64,000 nucleotides of DNA from Beaufortia kweichowensis (GCA_019155185.1 CM032794.1:1465988-1529987); one strand, 5' to 3'. Shown: positions 47,781-61,425, counted from the first letter of the stretch. Numbers and translations are program-made. Notes: generated by a model from the letters alone, not told the origin.

Positions 47781-47929
47781 TGTATAGTACACAAACACCC
47801 ACATGTGCACACCCGGAGAATGTGAGAACGCTTCATACGCACATATGGTGGAATGATACTACTGTACCGCTCGCACACGCAACACACACATATGTGCCTT
47901 TACAATGACATCTTATATTTACACACAGG

Positions 47930-47947
47930 TGTGTGTGTGTGTGTGTG
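47930..47947 (+). repeat. short (GT)n
   Basis: GTGTGTGTG run inside a CA/GT-rich neighbourhood (47870-47950). Confidence 0.8.
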
Positions 47948-48496
47948 GCAGAGATGCTTTCACACATACACGCATGAATAATATTCGATCAAGCACTAAG
48001 AAAAAGTTCTGGCAGTAAAGATGCTCTTCTGCACCTTCCAGGTGTGTGAGAACCTCAGGGTATCACAACATCCCCGCCTCCTAAATCGCCCGCTCATCAT
48101 GCACAGGTGTGATTTTACATTTGCATATATCATTTCTTTCTCTCCTGACCTTTGCTGCACCAGACCGGTGGGATGTTCATTGCAGTTTTTACATGTTTTG
48201 CAGCTGCATGCGTCTTTATTTGTACACCAGACTGTTTTGTCAGCATTTATATGGACGGCCCGAGGGCTTTATACCACTATTAGCGAGAAAAACAGAAGGT
48301 CTTTTCTTTAAAATCTAGTGATCCTACCCATCATTAAAGCTCATAAACGACCGATCTGATACGCAACACCATTGATCTTTTAACTTATTTTACAGATACT
48401 TTTCACATTGACGTTGTATTTATGATATGCATAATGTGTTTGGTTTATTAGATTTTTTTTTCACTGACTTTATTATTTGGCCCCAAACAAGTTTTC

Positions 48497-48850
48497 TTGG
48501 AAAGTTGTATAATTACCATCTTTCCAAACTGTTTTCCATATCTCAATTATTTCTCCTGGACATTAATGAGATTAAATGAAATGCAAATGGTAACGTGCAT
48601 TTCATTAGCGTTTCAGAAGAGATCTCAACAAAAACACAAATTGAAAGTCAAAATTATTGAAGATTTCAATATGAACTTAAACATTTCTCATCACATTTAC
48701 CCAAATCCAGATTATTTACCTGAACAATCTACAATCATTTTACACCTCTATATTCTTCATGGATTTACCAATTTTCTCATTTGTTTCTGTTTTTATGTCT
48801 TTTTTAGGAGAAACATCTTAAATCACTCTGTCAAATCTCCTAAACTACAT
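48497..48850 (+). repeat. dispersed repeat family 2 copy
   Basis: TTTCAGAAGAGATCTCAACA, AGTCAAAATTATTGAAGATT, TCAATATGAACTTAAACATT and CCAAATCCAGATTATTTACC are the reverse of words at 62090-62250 and 62930-63110. The long open frame here is shared only as nucleotide similarity. Confidence 0.7.
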
Positions 48851-49009
48851 AAGAGAAACATCTGAGCAATAACATTTTCCTCTATGTTTGCCCATGGACC
48901 ATACATGTAGTGTATGACACCTTAAAATATTTCTTCAGTAGACAGCTCCTCACTAGGTTTTTGGATGGAGCGAGAGAGTTTGCAAAATGAAACAAAGAGA
49001 TGCTGAGAC
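48851..49009. other. short unique spacer
   Basis: Nothing recognised. Confidence 0.4.
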
Positions 49010-49560
49010 GGAACCTAAAAATACCCGCGACCCCCTCGCACGGTGGAAATCATCCCCCTTTGCTAAATTGGCATGCAAATGTTGTTTTTTGCATTTTTAC
49101 CGCCACTATCCCCCCCACCAACCCCCCTCCATCCTTTTGTCTGGAAATTAGTGAAGCAGAGTGCTCGGGCGGCTAATTACGTATTCAAATGAAAGAGCCT
49201 CATTAATGTTGCACTGGGGAGAGAGAGGAGCTGATTGGAAGAGGATGATGGAATTGAAATGAGCGCTCACTGCATCTGGAAGCAGCCGAGCACGGCCCGG
49301 CAGATGTCACCTCCCGTGGGGTGTCGAGAGAGAGCGTGTACGTGTGATGGGGGTGCTCGGGCCGACGCGAGGGGGATTCGGGGGGTGCGAGTAGAAATAT
49401 GAGGGCTTTGTTTTAACAGAGGACAAAAAGAAGCCAAAACTGTCCGCTTTTGCTTTGTGCGATCAATAGCGCTCGGGTGAACCGCTGACCCCGGGTGATT
49501 TTAAAGGGGCGTGGTTTAAATGTTTAAAAGGTAAAAGTGCCGGCCGGTGATTATGTAGCT
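49010..49560. promoter_or_regulatory. strong candidate conserved non-coding element
   Basis: Contains GCATGCAAATGTTG (ATGCAAAT octamer near 49073), GGCTAATTACGTATTCAAAT, AGAGCCTCATTAATG, CTGATTGGAAG and CpG-rich right flank. Non-repetitive, with mixed AT/GC texture typical of ancient regulatory DNA. No splice-bounded frame found. Confidence 0.38.
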
Positions 49561-50190
49561 GAGAGCTTTGTTGTTTGTGTGATTGTGTATGTTTGTAGAT
49601 TTACATGCACTTAGAGAAGCTGTTAGTAATTGAGCTGTAGAGTGCTTTCCTGCTTTCTTTCGGCATCCGCAGCACTTAGCCGTACGCTACACGTCTCAGT
49701 CGAGAGCCCTGGGGTGACACTACTGATCCTGATTCCTTCAAGAATCAATCTAAATTTCCTTGTAATGCAGATTCATCACAAACACTATGAGACAAGATGG
49801 TAAAATTTGAGTAGGAAAATGTGATGATTACAGAGGTTAAACGCATAGTTAACGACGTGCTTGAATCCAGTCATTGTTAACAAATTCTGCAGATAATCAA
49901 ACGTCCATTTTCCCGATGATTTATGGGTTATTATTTGTCGTCATATAGCCTAAAAACAGGACAGGGTTTGTTTTATAGTCAAGCTTTCTCATTAATTTTA
50001 AGTAGCACATGATTCTCTCATTGTTTTATTTCTATTGCTCAGTAATGTGCGTTACGCGGAGCGTGCTGCAGATATGCTCTCGTGTCTCACTTCAGCTGAA
50101 AAATGCGACTGTATCATGTTTAACGACAACTGCACACACACACCAAACCGACCCGCCATATGCTCACGTGTCCTTCAGCTGACATCTCCC
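49561..50190. other. non-coding sequence
   Basis: Unique DNA leading into the CA-rich array. Nothing recognised. Confidence 0.4.
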
Positions 50191-50238
50191 TCACCTTCCC
50201 TTTACACCTTTACACCTTTACACACACACACACACACC

Positions 50239-50295
<57 letters not shown>

Positions 50296-50362
50296 TTACA
50301 CACACACACACACCTTTACACACACACACACACACCTTTACACACACACACACACACACACC

Positions 50363-50411
<49 letters not shown>

Positions 50412-50448
50412 TTACACACACACCTTTACACACACACACACACACACC

Positions 50449-50495
<47 letters not shown>

Positions 50496-50522
50496 TTACA
50501 CACACACACACACACACACACC

Positions 50523-50567
<45 letters not shown>

Positions 50568-50682
50568 TTACACACACACACACACACCTTACACACACAC
50601 ACACACACAAAGCCTTTACACACACACACACACACACCTTTACACACACACACACACACACCTTTACACACACACACACAGA
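50190..50682 (+). repeat. CCTTTA(CA)n compound minisatellite
   Basis: Eighteen CCTTTACA-type units by hand count (one is CCTTACA, one AGCCTTTACA), each followed by a variable CA run. The long frames read through it (THTHLYTHT type) are artefacts. Confidence 0.99.
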
Positions 50683-50801
50683 GAGAGAGACACACAGACA
50701 GATAGACACACCTGAGAGAGACAGAGAGACTAGAGAGAGAGACTAGATAGATAGATAGACTAGATAGATTCAGATAGATAGATAGATAGATAGATAGATG
50801 T

Positions 50802-50857
<56 letters not shown>

Positions 50858-50873
50858 GATAGAGAGAGAGACA

Positions 50874-50960
<87 letters not shown>

Positions 50961-51027
50961 GATAGATAGATAGAGAGATAGATAGAGAGAGACATAGATA
51001 GATACATAGATAGATAGATAGATAGAT

Positions 51028-51101
<74 letters not shown>

Positions 51102-51102
51102 C
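50683..51102 (+). repeat. (GA)n to (GATA)n array
   Basis: Follows the CA array directly: GAGAGAGACACACAGACA, then mixed GAGACTAGATAGATA, a GA run at 50878-50910, and GATA tetramers to 51102. Bkm-like GATA repeats are known from vertebrate genomes. Confidence 0.98.
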
Positions 51103-51340
51103 TATATATTAAATAATAATGTATATTACATACATTATATTATATAGATTAATATATTACATCTTTTTTATATTTTTATATTAGGTAGATCTATGAAAGA
51201 TAGACAGATAGACAGACAGATAGATCTATGAAAGATCAATAGACGGAAAGACAGACAGATTTATCTTAGATAGATCTATATTATATAGATCTGTATATGA
51301 TGGATGGATGGATCTATATAACATCTCTGTATAATGCACA
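51103..51340 (+). repeat. degraded GATA/GACA and TA-rich sequence
   Basis: TATATAGATTAATATATTAC and AGATAGACAGATAGACAGAC with GATGGATGGATG at the end: decayed edge of the array. Confidence 0.8.
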
Positions 51341-51529
51341 TGCACATCACTAGGTTTATACTGAATGTACTGCTAAAGAAGTTGTATTTACATCTCTACA
51401 TGTATTGGTCACACAAAGCCAGCAATTATACCCGATATCTTTAACTGTGAGTGAGTAAACATACACAGCAGTGCTCAGAATACTGTATACGGTGGACACA
51501 CACTCATTCAGTATTCATGGCCTCAGCGG

Positions 51530-51690
51530 TGTGCAGTTCATGGCCCCCGGGCGTGTAACCCTGTGCCCTGCAGGTATCATTAGAAAGAGCCTGTAAAGTC
51601 ATTATTGATCCAGTGGCTGTTAATGTTATTCAGGACCGTCTCCCCGAGGGCCCAGTTCAGACTGGTGGCCATACACCTCTGCACTCCCAC
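51530..51690. promoter_or_regulatory. possible conserved non-coding element
   Basis: CAGGTATCATTAGAAAGAGC, AAAGTCATTATTGATCC and GTTAATGTTATTCAGGACC: unique, TAAT-rich. Confidence 0.28.
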
Positions 51691-51854
51691 TCCTCCATCA
51701 CTGTGTCACTGTGTCCCAGAGGACCCACGCTCGCACACAACACCTAATACCAACACACACACACCAATGTGACCCACATGCACTTATATACATGCCAGAA
51801 AGCATGCACAAATACTTGATTTCTACTTTTCTGATGATGTGAAGATGTGATGCT

Positions 51855-51965
51855 GCTGCATGGTTGCCAGGTTGTTAATGCATTGCTATGCCATGTTAAG
51901 GATGTTGTGGATGGTTGTTATGCAGTTGCTAGGGAGTTTGGGAGAGTTGCTAGGGTTAGGTGGGG
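51855..51965 (+). repeat. GTTGCTAGG-type repeat copy
   Basis: GCATGGTTGCCAGGTTGTTA, GCAGTTGCTAGGGAGTTTGG and AGTTGCTAGGGTTAGG; pairs with 28010-28115. Confidence 0.6.
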
Positions 51966-52234
51966 GGTAACTGGCCCAGTTGAAAAACCTCTGTGATATT
52001 CCCATCTGTAGATGTGGTACACAGTGACCCCGCTGTAGTGTTCTCTCTGCTGTATTATTTACCTCTGTGTGTATGTGTTGGTGAGTTGGGGTTCCTGTCA
52101 CCCGCAGGATGGGCTTAAAATCTGCCTGTACACCCCACGCACCCCCTCCAGCCCCCCTCCCTCTTTATTGTTCTGACGGAGATGCATAGTGTTTCTAATT
52201 TGGCATGCAGACATTAATTCCAGCACAGCTGCTG

Positions 52235-52235
<1 letters not shown>

Positions 52236-52318
<83 letters not shown>

Positions 52319-52334
52319 TCTCTCCCTCTCTCTC
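52236..52334 (+). repeat. (CT)n microsatellite
   Basis: About 99 bp, with CCCT interruptions on the right, shortly after ACAGCTG. Confidence 0.99.
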
Positions 52335-52639
52335 ACCATTTCTGCCTGAATGGGTCCATAAAGATCCTAAAAATCATTTTGTTATGTATTGTTATGTACA
52401 AAAGATTTTTTAAGGTGTATGAAGACACAAGAGTATGTAAAGCATCTACAGTTAGTGTACACAGCTACATACTTGCATTCTAATATCAATATGTTCATGA
52501 ATTATAGATGACTGTATACAGTACATTAATACTGATACAGAGGTTATAATGTTTTATTTTATCATTTAGGAGCATGACATCACCAGTCCCCATTTACTTT
52601 CAATATATGGACAAAAAGGCCAGTATTTTCCTTGGACAG

Positions 52640-52682
52640 CATGAGGGTAAGTAAATAATGACAGAATTTTCATTTTTGAGAG
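52640..52682. mobile_element. fragment of foldback (Angel-like) MITE
   Basis: CATGAGGGTAAGTAAATAAT and GACAGAATTTTCATTTTTGA are the conserved end of that element. Confidence 0.65.
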
Positions 52683-52709
52683 ATCTGTTTCTTTATGTTC
52701 CTCTATGTA

Positions 52710-52710
<1 letters not shown>

Positions 52711-52751
<41 letters not shown>
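52711..52751 (+). repeat. (TA)n microsatellite
   Basis: About 40 bp of TA. Confidence 0.98.
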
Positions 52752-52757
<6 letters not shown>

Positions 52758-52794
52758 TTACATATTCGATCAGGGCCATTGAAGTCCATTCCTG

Positions 52795-53015
52795 GGGGTT
52801 CATCCTTACAGAAATTAACCATGGTTTGAAATTAAAACAGAAATTAACCATGGCTATAGTAATCATAGTTTTTATTTGTAATATACATAACAAAGTTTAG
52901 CAAGCATAGTTTAACCATGGTATTTATGGTAAAATTATGGTAATACAAAGAGTAATCAATCTGCTAAAAAACATGTTTGCTTTTACTATAGTAAAACCAT
53001 GGTTAATTTCCGTAA
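52795..53015. repeat. ACCATGGTT/CTATAGTAAAACCATGG MITE copy
   Basis: ATTAACCATGGTTTGAAATT, GTTTAACCATGGTATTTATG and CTATAGTAAAACCATGGTTA. The outer ATTAACCATGG and CCATGGTTAAT are inverted, so the element can fold back. Confidence 0.7.
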
Positions 53016-53219
53016 CAGGGAGGTGTTTGAGAGTTTCACTCCAACCTTGATCAAACACGTTAAACCTGTCAATAAGGAGTTTAGGGTTGAAAATGACAGG
53101 CAGGTTTGTAAAAGCTGGACTATGTAGAATGTGTCTCTTTAGAAACAGAATGTAATAGTCCTATTCTAGATGTTTTCTGTGTGTACACATACACCAGCAG
53201 TGCAATGCCACCGCATGAA

Positions 53220-53410
53220 TCCCACCCACTCGGAGTGGACGGATGGTGTGGTCGGGTGGGTGGCAGTATTAATAATGGGACGATCAGACCTCAGTATTCC
53301 CTCATGCACAGCAGCAGTAATGACTTATTAGCTGGTAATTAGGAGCTAATGCGGTGGGGAGGAGATTCTGCAGCGGTGTGGACCGAAGAGTCAGGTGTGT
53401 CTCAGGTGAT
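53220..53410. promoter_or_regulatory. possible conserved non-coding element
   Basis: AGCTGGTAATTAGGAGCTAATG, GTATTAATAATGGGACGATC and CAGTAATGACTTATTAGC in a unique block between repeats. Confidence 0.3.
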
Positions 53411-53427
53411 ATCAGCTCTCACAGGTG

Positions 53428-53458
53428 GGGCAAGAGAGAGAGAGAGAGAGAGAGAGAA
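53428..53458 (+). repeat. (GA)n microsatellite
   Basis: About 30 bp of GA. Confidence 0.97.
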
Positions 53459-53881
53459 TAAGAGGTGATGCAACTGCAGCAGGAGAGGAGAGAAACGGTG
53501 GAGCGGCTCTTGGAAAGCTGCCTTCACATCTGCTCGTACATGATGTCACTGATCAGGCTGTCAGCTGTCGGCTTGGACGGCAGTCAAAAACCTCATCGCC
53601 TCGCTCTCTGTGGACCTCGTTTCTGCTCACATTCCCTCCAATTCTCACTCTTCCTCTCTTTCAACACGCTGTTCTCCGGCGGGAGATTGTGCTTGTGGTA
53701 CAGAGATAAAGTTCACATGGTCATTTCAGTGTGAAAGTGTTGATGTTCTGTCTGAAGCTGCTGTGATTGTGAGACTGATCCAACTTCAACGTGAAATCAA
53801 CATTAAACAATGCTTACAGATCATTTCACTTAGATGTCACACACCTAACATATATTTTTTTGTAGAAAGTAGTGGTTCATT

Positions 53882-53942
53882 CTTTACATTTACACTTATT
53901 TATTTAGCTGATGCTTTAATTTAAAGCGACTCACAAATGAGA
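53882..53942 (-). mobile_element. SINE 3' tail
   Basis: TTTACATTTACACTTATTTA, TTTAGCTGATGCTTTAATTT and AAAGCGACTCACAAATGAG are the reverse complement of the fish SINE tail. Best-preserved of four remnants in the window. Confidence 0.8.
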
Positions 53943-53944
53943 GA

Positions 53945-54930
53945 GCATTGAACATGTTATCGATGAACTAAGTGCAGTCTACAGTACAAAGCCATGTGTC
54001 AAATAGGATCAAAGTTGTATTTATTCTCATTTGTTAGTTGTGTTCGTCCAAGTTAAAACAGGCAAAATTTGCTATAGCGTCTGACAGTCAGTGATCACAA
54101 TGCATTTGTATTGTACAAAAAAATTGCTTTAACAATAATCGTCCAACTATAAATTCCTACAATAATCGTCCAACTCAGTTACAAAAATGTTGTATTTTTT
54201 GGAAGTTGCATAAAAATCCATTTGCCTGAAAATCTGAGGTTTGACTGGACATGATGTTTTTGATGTCACATCATAATAGAGTACTTCGAGTGGAAATTAA
54301 AATACTAAATTGATGGCTTGATAAATAGATTTTATCTATTTAGAATAAATTGGATTGTGAATAGTGATCTGTGACAGGTGATTGGAGGGCAGAGACTAGT
54401 TATTTCAGACATTACTTTATTTTTTGGAATTATGTCCTCTACTAAATCATTCACAGTCAGACCAAAACATGTATTAAGAAAATTAGTTCTTAGTTCACTT
54501 TAAACAAGACTCAAATATCACACATCTGGGCTGTATAGCTAGTCTTTATCAGGATATCATGACCTTGTCCAGCCCTGCAGCTCTTCATCGTTCCTCATCT
54601 TCTCTCTTGAGTTCCTCCTCAGCTTCACCTCTCCAGCACACACAGTTCTCATGAGACATGACCTGCTATCCATACTCTGCTTGTTATATATTGGGTTTTT
54701 GAGTTCAGACAGGAGGCCGGACCCCTCCGGTCAGCAGAGAGACGACTGACCCAAACCAGTGGGAGATTTAGAGATCAAGCTGTCAGCCAATAGCAGCCTC
54801 CAGCCCGTCTCTGTGGGATCTGTGATGGAAAAACAAGGTCCAGGCTGCTCCACTAACTTCTCATAAAACAGCAAACCAATTTACTCCAGAAAGCCCTCAG
54901 AGATCAGCGGAGAGACACAGAACCGATGTG
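53945..54930. other. AT-rich non-coding sequence
   Basis: ACAATAATCGTCCAACT occurs twice 32 bp apart (54133 and 54165). Nothing else recognised. Confidence 0.4.
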
Positions 54931-55575
54931 TTAAAGGTACAGTTCACAGAAAATAATACAAATCTATGTAATATTTCCCGGTGGAACACAATAGAGACAT
55001 TAAAGCAATTAAATACATTTATAACAGGAAAAGAAAACTACACAAATATTATTGGATCTTACTTATTTTGATGTTAAAACATAAATAAGATTCATATTGT
55101 GAACATATTGTGAATGATTTTTAATTAAAAGACATATTTTATTTTTTCTCACAAAAATAAATCATATAAATATAATATATATCATAAATAAATGGCTTTA
55201 GAGGACTTGAATAAATCACATTTAAGGTTTCTCTAGTTTCATTTTTTATTTAAACAAAACAAAAAAGAAAAATGCATTTATACTTTAGGACTTACTATAG
55301 TAAACTGAATTTAAATTCCTAGATACTATAGTGTTTCAATATTGTAAACATTAACGTATACTACAGTTTTTACTACAGTTTATCAATTTACCATATTTAA
55401 TACTACACAATACATAGTATACAATAACAAATACTATAATGTACTAAAATAAGTAAATTTATTGTGGTAAATATTAAAGTAAACTACAGTATTTTTTCAT
55501 GTGGGTTGATCTTATTTTGTGTTTCATAGAAAAATAAAAACATCTTTGGATTTTTGGGTGACATGAGGATAAACA
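54931..55575. mobile_element. foldback (Angel-like) MITE split by another repeat
   Basis: Left end TTAAAGGTACAGTTCACAGA with GGTGGAACACAATAGAG; right end TTTTGTGTTTCATAGAAAAA and TTTGGGTGACATGAGGATAA. Between them, 55280-55500 is a TACTATAGTAAAC-type repeat. Read as an old foldback element interrupted by a second insertion. Confidence 0.5.
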
Positions 55576-55899
55576 GCGGAGCAGAGGAATGTCTTTTTTA
55601 GACAAAGACAGATAACATGTCAAATGAAGATTTGTTTGATTTAATAAAACCAGTTTATTGTCTTCTGTTCTGGTTCTATTCTATTCTATGATGGCTGCAC
55701 ACCATAAACCTTTCAAACCAAACAGAAAAAAGACAGAAAAGTACGATGAATCGATCAATAATCAGCTGAATGATTGTGGCAGGTGGATTTTTCAGACAGA
55801 AGTATAATGACTGAGAAACAGAGAGAGTTTAAGAAAGAGAGATGCCGTAGTAAAGGAGTGAGATGAGGACCTGCTGTTGTGGTGGATGATGAAATAAAT

Positions 55900-56135
55900 A
55901 TATAAATAAACGTCTGCCTGCTTGGCCATGAATATTACATTAGGGCAGCGAGCGGGGAAGTGCAGCTTGGAACATCTGGTCTCATCCGCAGGGACCCTTG
56001 TGGCGAGAAACAACAACTCGCAACGAAAAAGCCAATAAAATAAAAAAAGCACTCGGCATTATTTGCCTGATTTGTTTTGCTAATTAGATTTTACACACCA
56101 GAAGCCACCGGCAGGTATTTACTGCAGATATCTTA
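55900..56135. promoter_or_regulatory. strong candidate conserved non-coding element
   Basis: GGCCATGAATATTACATTAG, CCCTTGTGGCGAGAAAC, AAAGCCAATAAAATAAAAAA, GCATTATTTGCCTGATTTG and TTTGCTAATTAGATTTTAC. Dense homeodomain-like cores, no repeat similarity, no coding signal. Confidence 0.38.
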
Positions 56136-56189
56136 TGTAGGGATACAGGTTTCAGCTAACCCAGGAAAGATGCAAAATATTTAAAAGGT

Positions 56190-56383
56190 TTGTTTACCTC
56201 AAAATGAATCTTTTTCATCCTTATCTTTAGGTTTAGTTTACTTACTTTAGTTTTTTATCTGAGAAACAGCTACATATGTTTTGAGAAGTGTTTTCTGATG
56301 TTATGCTGTGTATTCCAGCTCCTGCTTGATTTTGAAGTAGGTCGGTAAATGATAACAGTTTTAGGTGAACTGTTTCTTTAAAT
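56190..56383. mobile_element. degraded foldback (Angel-like) MITE
   Basis: GTTTGTTTACCTCAAAATGA at the left and TAGGTGAACTGTTTCTTTAA at the right retain the inverted ends. Confidence 0.55.
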
Positions 56384-57050
56384 GTAAACCAACCTAAGAG
56401 ATTTCAGATGCTGCACATTGAAGGCTGTGATTAAGAAATCTCAAGGTCAAGCAGTTTTTGCATCATAGTAGTTTGTTGTTAGTCCACAGTTAGATACCAG
56501 CCCTAACTGGCTTCACCTGACTAATTACCATAAATGACACTTTGACTAGTTCTGTAGTTAATCCAAGACCAAGACTGAGCTGTTTCTATGAGTAAAGACT
56601 TTATTCAGTATTTATTTCTTGTTTTATCATCCACCTAACATTTTGTGCACATTGATATTCATTTTGTTGACATTTTTGACATAATCCTCTGTTAATTTCT
56701 CACCTGGCACAACAAGAACAAAAGAATCCTTAAAGATGTTAAAAAGTAAATGCACCAATGCACCAGCAATTTATTGATATTGTGATCTTGACCACAATAG
56801 TCTTGAGATAAAATCCTCTAAGTCTGAGACCAAGATAAGACAAAGTCCAAATGCAGTGGAGACCGAGACGAGACACATTTTTCCCATCAGTGGCTGTACT
56901 GTGATGGCTATCTGGTACTGCTCAGCATTAAATACTGTATTGAATAGCGTTTTCTACCTTTTATTCATCCCTGTTGAATGTGTTTAAGAAGTCTGTGACT
57001 GTAATAAATGCTCGTGGGTTGATTTATTGTATTTATTGTCCACTTTTACA
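56384..57050. other. non-coding sequence
   Basis: Nothing recognised. Confidence 0.4.
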
Positions 57051-57059
57051 GAATATCAT

Positions 57060-57260
57060 GAGAGACTGAAAGGCAGTAGAAACGTGCAGGAAGATGAGGA
57101 CGGCCTTGACTCGGGTTAGAAAGCATCGCTGGAGGACGCAGGCGAGCGGCTCATTGTCATGTGCACAATGGAGGTCGGAGAAAACGTCTGACAGGTGCAC
57201 AGTGCCAATCGTCCTTGTTTATTCACTCCGACAGAGGTAGAGCCGACACGTTTAGACACG
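57060..57260. promoter_or_regulatory. possible regulatory block with a SOX-like inverted pair
   Basis: CATTGT (57152-57157) and ACAATG (57165-57170) form an inverted pair with a 7-base spacer; the block is unique and CpG-richer than its flanks. Confidence 0.25.
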
Positions 57261-57639
57261 CATACCCGACTCTTTCAGTTTGTGTGTCAGATTGGAGGTC
57301 TTTTTAACGCTAAATGGTTTTAAAACGTTAAACTGAACTGTCTAAATGAAAGGTGAACTCATTGCTGAGGTGTATAGCTGTGTCACGGTCAAACGCCCAC
57401 TTTAATCATCTCTGACCTCCAGTGTGTAAATAAGGTGGAGGAGATGTGTGTGTGCGTGCATTCCTTCATGCATCACGAGTAAAAGAAGTCATTACAGTAG
57501 ACACATGAATCGATGCTTACGTCACCTGCAATGTGACAGACGCTCATCAGATTCAAAGAGCCGTTTATGTAAATAGAACACTAATTCATTAAAATTATTA
57601 TTATGAACTTGACTGCAGATTCATGCAAATGTCAACCTT

Positions 57640-57870
57640 ACCATAAAAAAATCTAGTTTTCCAAAGGTTTTTATCTTACTGTTGACATTCAGATGTCAAT
57701 ATTTGCTGGTTTAAATACTCATGTAAGGTCTCTCTCACAAAGATTTAAAAGCATTCATAGTCAGGTGAAGTGCTGTTTTCAGAATTGTCACATTCATAAC
57801 TGTCCGTATTCCTGAACACATGAAAATAAAAATAAAATCTCATTTGTTGGGTATTTTGATCTATGTGCTG
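57640..57870 (+). repeat. dispersed repeat family 1 copy
   Basis: ATATTTGCTGGTTTAAATAC, AGAATTGTCACATTCATAAC and TCATTTGTTGGGTATTTTGA match 21275-21675. Confidence 0.7.
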
Positions 57871-58515
57871 CTAATGCACACATCTCTTTATGTATTTGAG
57901 TTAAGGTTCATACATCCCAGAAAACCTGGACAGAGACAAGAGCCAAAACAGAATTAAGACAAGAAGACGATTCATTTACACATATTGTTCCTTGATGAAT
58001 CCATCAGGCTGTTAAGAGGAACACAAGAGCTCTCATTGAGTCCACATTGATTTTCTTCTGATTGGATCGATACGGACTGTTAGGATTGAGATGCTTCTCT
58101 CACTATCGACACAGAGTCTGATACACCGCCTGACATTCCCTCCGTATACAGATTAGATTGAAATGCTTCATCAATAAAAAGGCTTCTTGAAGTCTTATAC
58201 GATCATATCTAAAGCATGTGCAATCCAATCTGAATGTCAGCATGGAGAGAGAGGCTTTGATCGTTTCTAGTACACTACACTTCCTTCAGCTGATTCTACA
58301 TGAGTCTTGCTTTCTGCTCATTTTCTCTTCCTGTCTCTGTGTTTTCCATGTCTTTCTTTCATAGCATGTGTATGTGTTGTATGTGTGTGCGTGTCAGTAC
58401 ACAGGTGCAGACAGTGAGATAGTGTCCCACAGGCGTGAATGAGATCCCTGGTCAGCTCTTAATCAGACTTCACAGCACGAGACGCAGGCCTCCCTCTGTT
58501 TACCAACAACCTCAC
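57871..58515. other. non-coding sequence
   Basis: Unique; nothing recognised. Confidence 0.4.
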
Positions 58516-58520
58516 AGCTG

Positions 58521-60360
<1,840 letters not shown>

Positions 60361-60414
60361 TAAATGCTTTCTTGCGTTGCGTAAAAGCTTCTGCTAAATG
60401 AATAAATGTAATGG
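60361..60414 (+). mobile_element. SINE 3' tail
   Basis: TTGCGTAAAAGCTTCTGCTA then AATGAATAAATGTAATGG: fish SINE tail, moderately diverged. Confidence 0.7.
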
Positions 60415-60439
60415 ACTGAAAAAGCAAAGGTTAAGAATA

Positions 60440-60600
60440 ATTTTAGTATATATTATGTAGTATGTACTAGTACACTTGTAAGTATACATCCAATCACAAT
60501 ACAACTACATTACAGAAGTACATAAAAAGTAGAAAGAAAGTATATGTTGTTATTTTTGTGTGAAAACAAGTATATTAATAGCACAATTTGTTTGTGTAGT
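60440..60600. repeat. AGTATAC/AAGTACT repeat fragment
   Basis: TATTATGTAGTATGTACTAG and CACTTGTAAGTATACATCC, as at 32090 and 45660. Confidence 0.5.
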
Positions 60601-60673
60601 TTATTTTATAAATCATACAGTAAACTATTATGTGGTTTATACCTGATATTAAAGAAATTGTTCTTTATCATTT

Positions 60674-60726
60674 TCTTTTTCTCATAATCATGTTGTTCCA
60701 AACCTGTAGACTGTCTTTTATTTCGG
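60674..60726. mobile_element. fragment of foldback (Angel-like) MITE
   Basis: CATGTTGTTCCAAACCTGTA is the ATGTCATTCCAAACCTGTA word of that element. Confidence 0.55.
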
Positions 60727-60729
60727 TCT

Positions 60730-61425
60730 GATCTCATTTGCCTTAAAGGTGTTTTTTGTATCAGTCTATCACATGTCAGCTTTCTCCTCCAGCTTTTGTT
60801 TAGTGTGCAAAAATCTTCAGGATGGTTTGTGTTCATTCTGAGATGCACATTGTTGTTTAATGGCAGATAATTCACTCATACTGACCTTATTGTATTTTGT
60901 TTTATTGTGTTTGCAGATGAAGGTGATATTTCTTGATATTGCTGCTGTTTTGCAACAGAATTTGATTTTACCTCTAGATTTATTGGTTTACTGTGAATAC
61001 GTTTGCATGCGAGAGGTTGTATTCATGATTGGGATATTGTACAGATTATTAACTGTGCGTGTACTGGAGTTCTGGTCTTCTCTGTGGCTTCTGGCACTCG
61101 TGATTAAATCAGCAATTCAGATAAAGACTCGGTCTGTTTTCACAGCAGATACGACGAGTAAATTAAAAGCACAGACTGAGAGAGGACCATATGGTCCAAG
61201 TCTCTGAGAGAGAAATTGATCAAATCTGCCTCGTTTACCACCTCCAGCAAAGGTTTGGAGGTTCTGCTGGAATCTCAGCAGCTTTACACACAGCCACAAA
61301 ATACAATTTAATGGTGAAAACATGCTTCAGCCTTTACATTTTAATGTTATGTTTCTCATGATGGTTTAAACGCATTAAGCTCGGGTGTTTGGGTGGAAAA
61401 TGAGGGTTTGATTTAGACCCATGAT
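60730..61425. other. non-coding sequence
   Basis: Nothing recognised; the frame at 60860-61207 has no domain that I know. Confidence 0.4.

Noticed and set aside
50035..50715. 226-codon THTHLYTHT frame
   Set aside because: Reads through the CCTTTA(CA)n minisatellite in all phases; no start or splice context.
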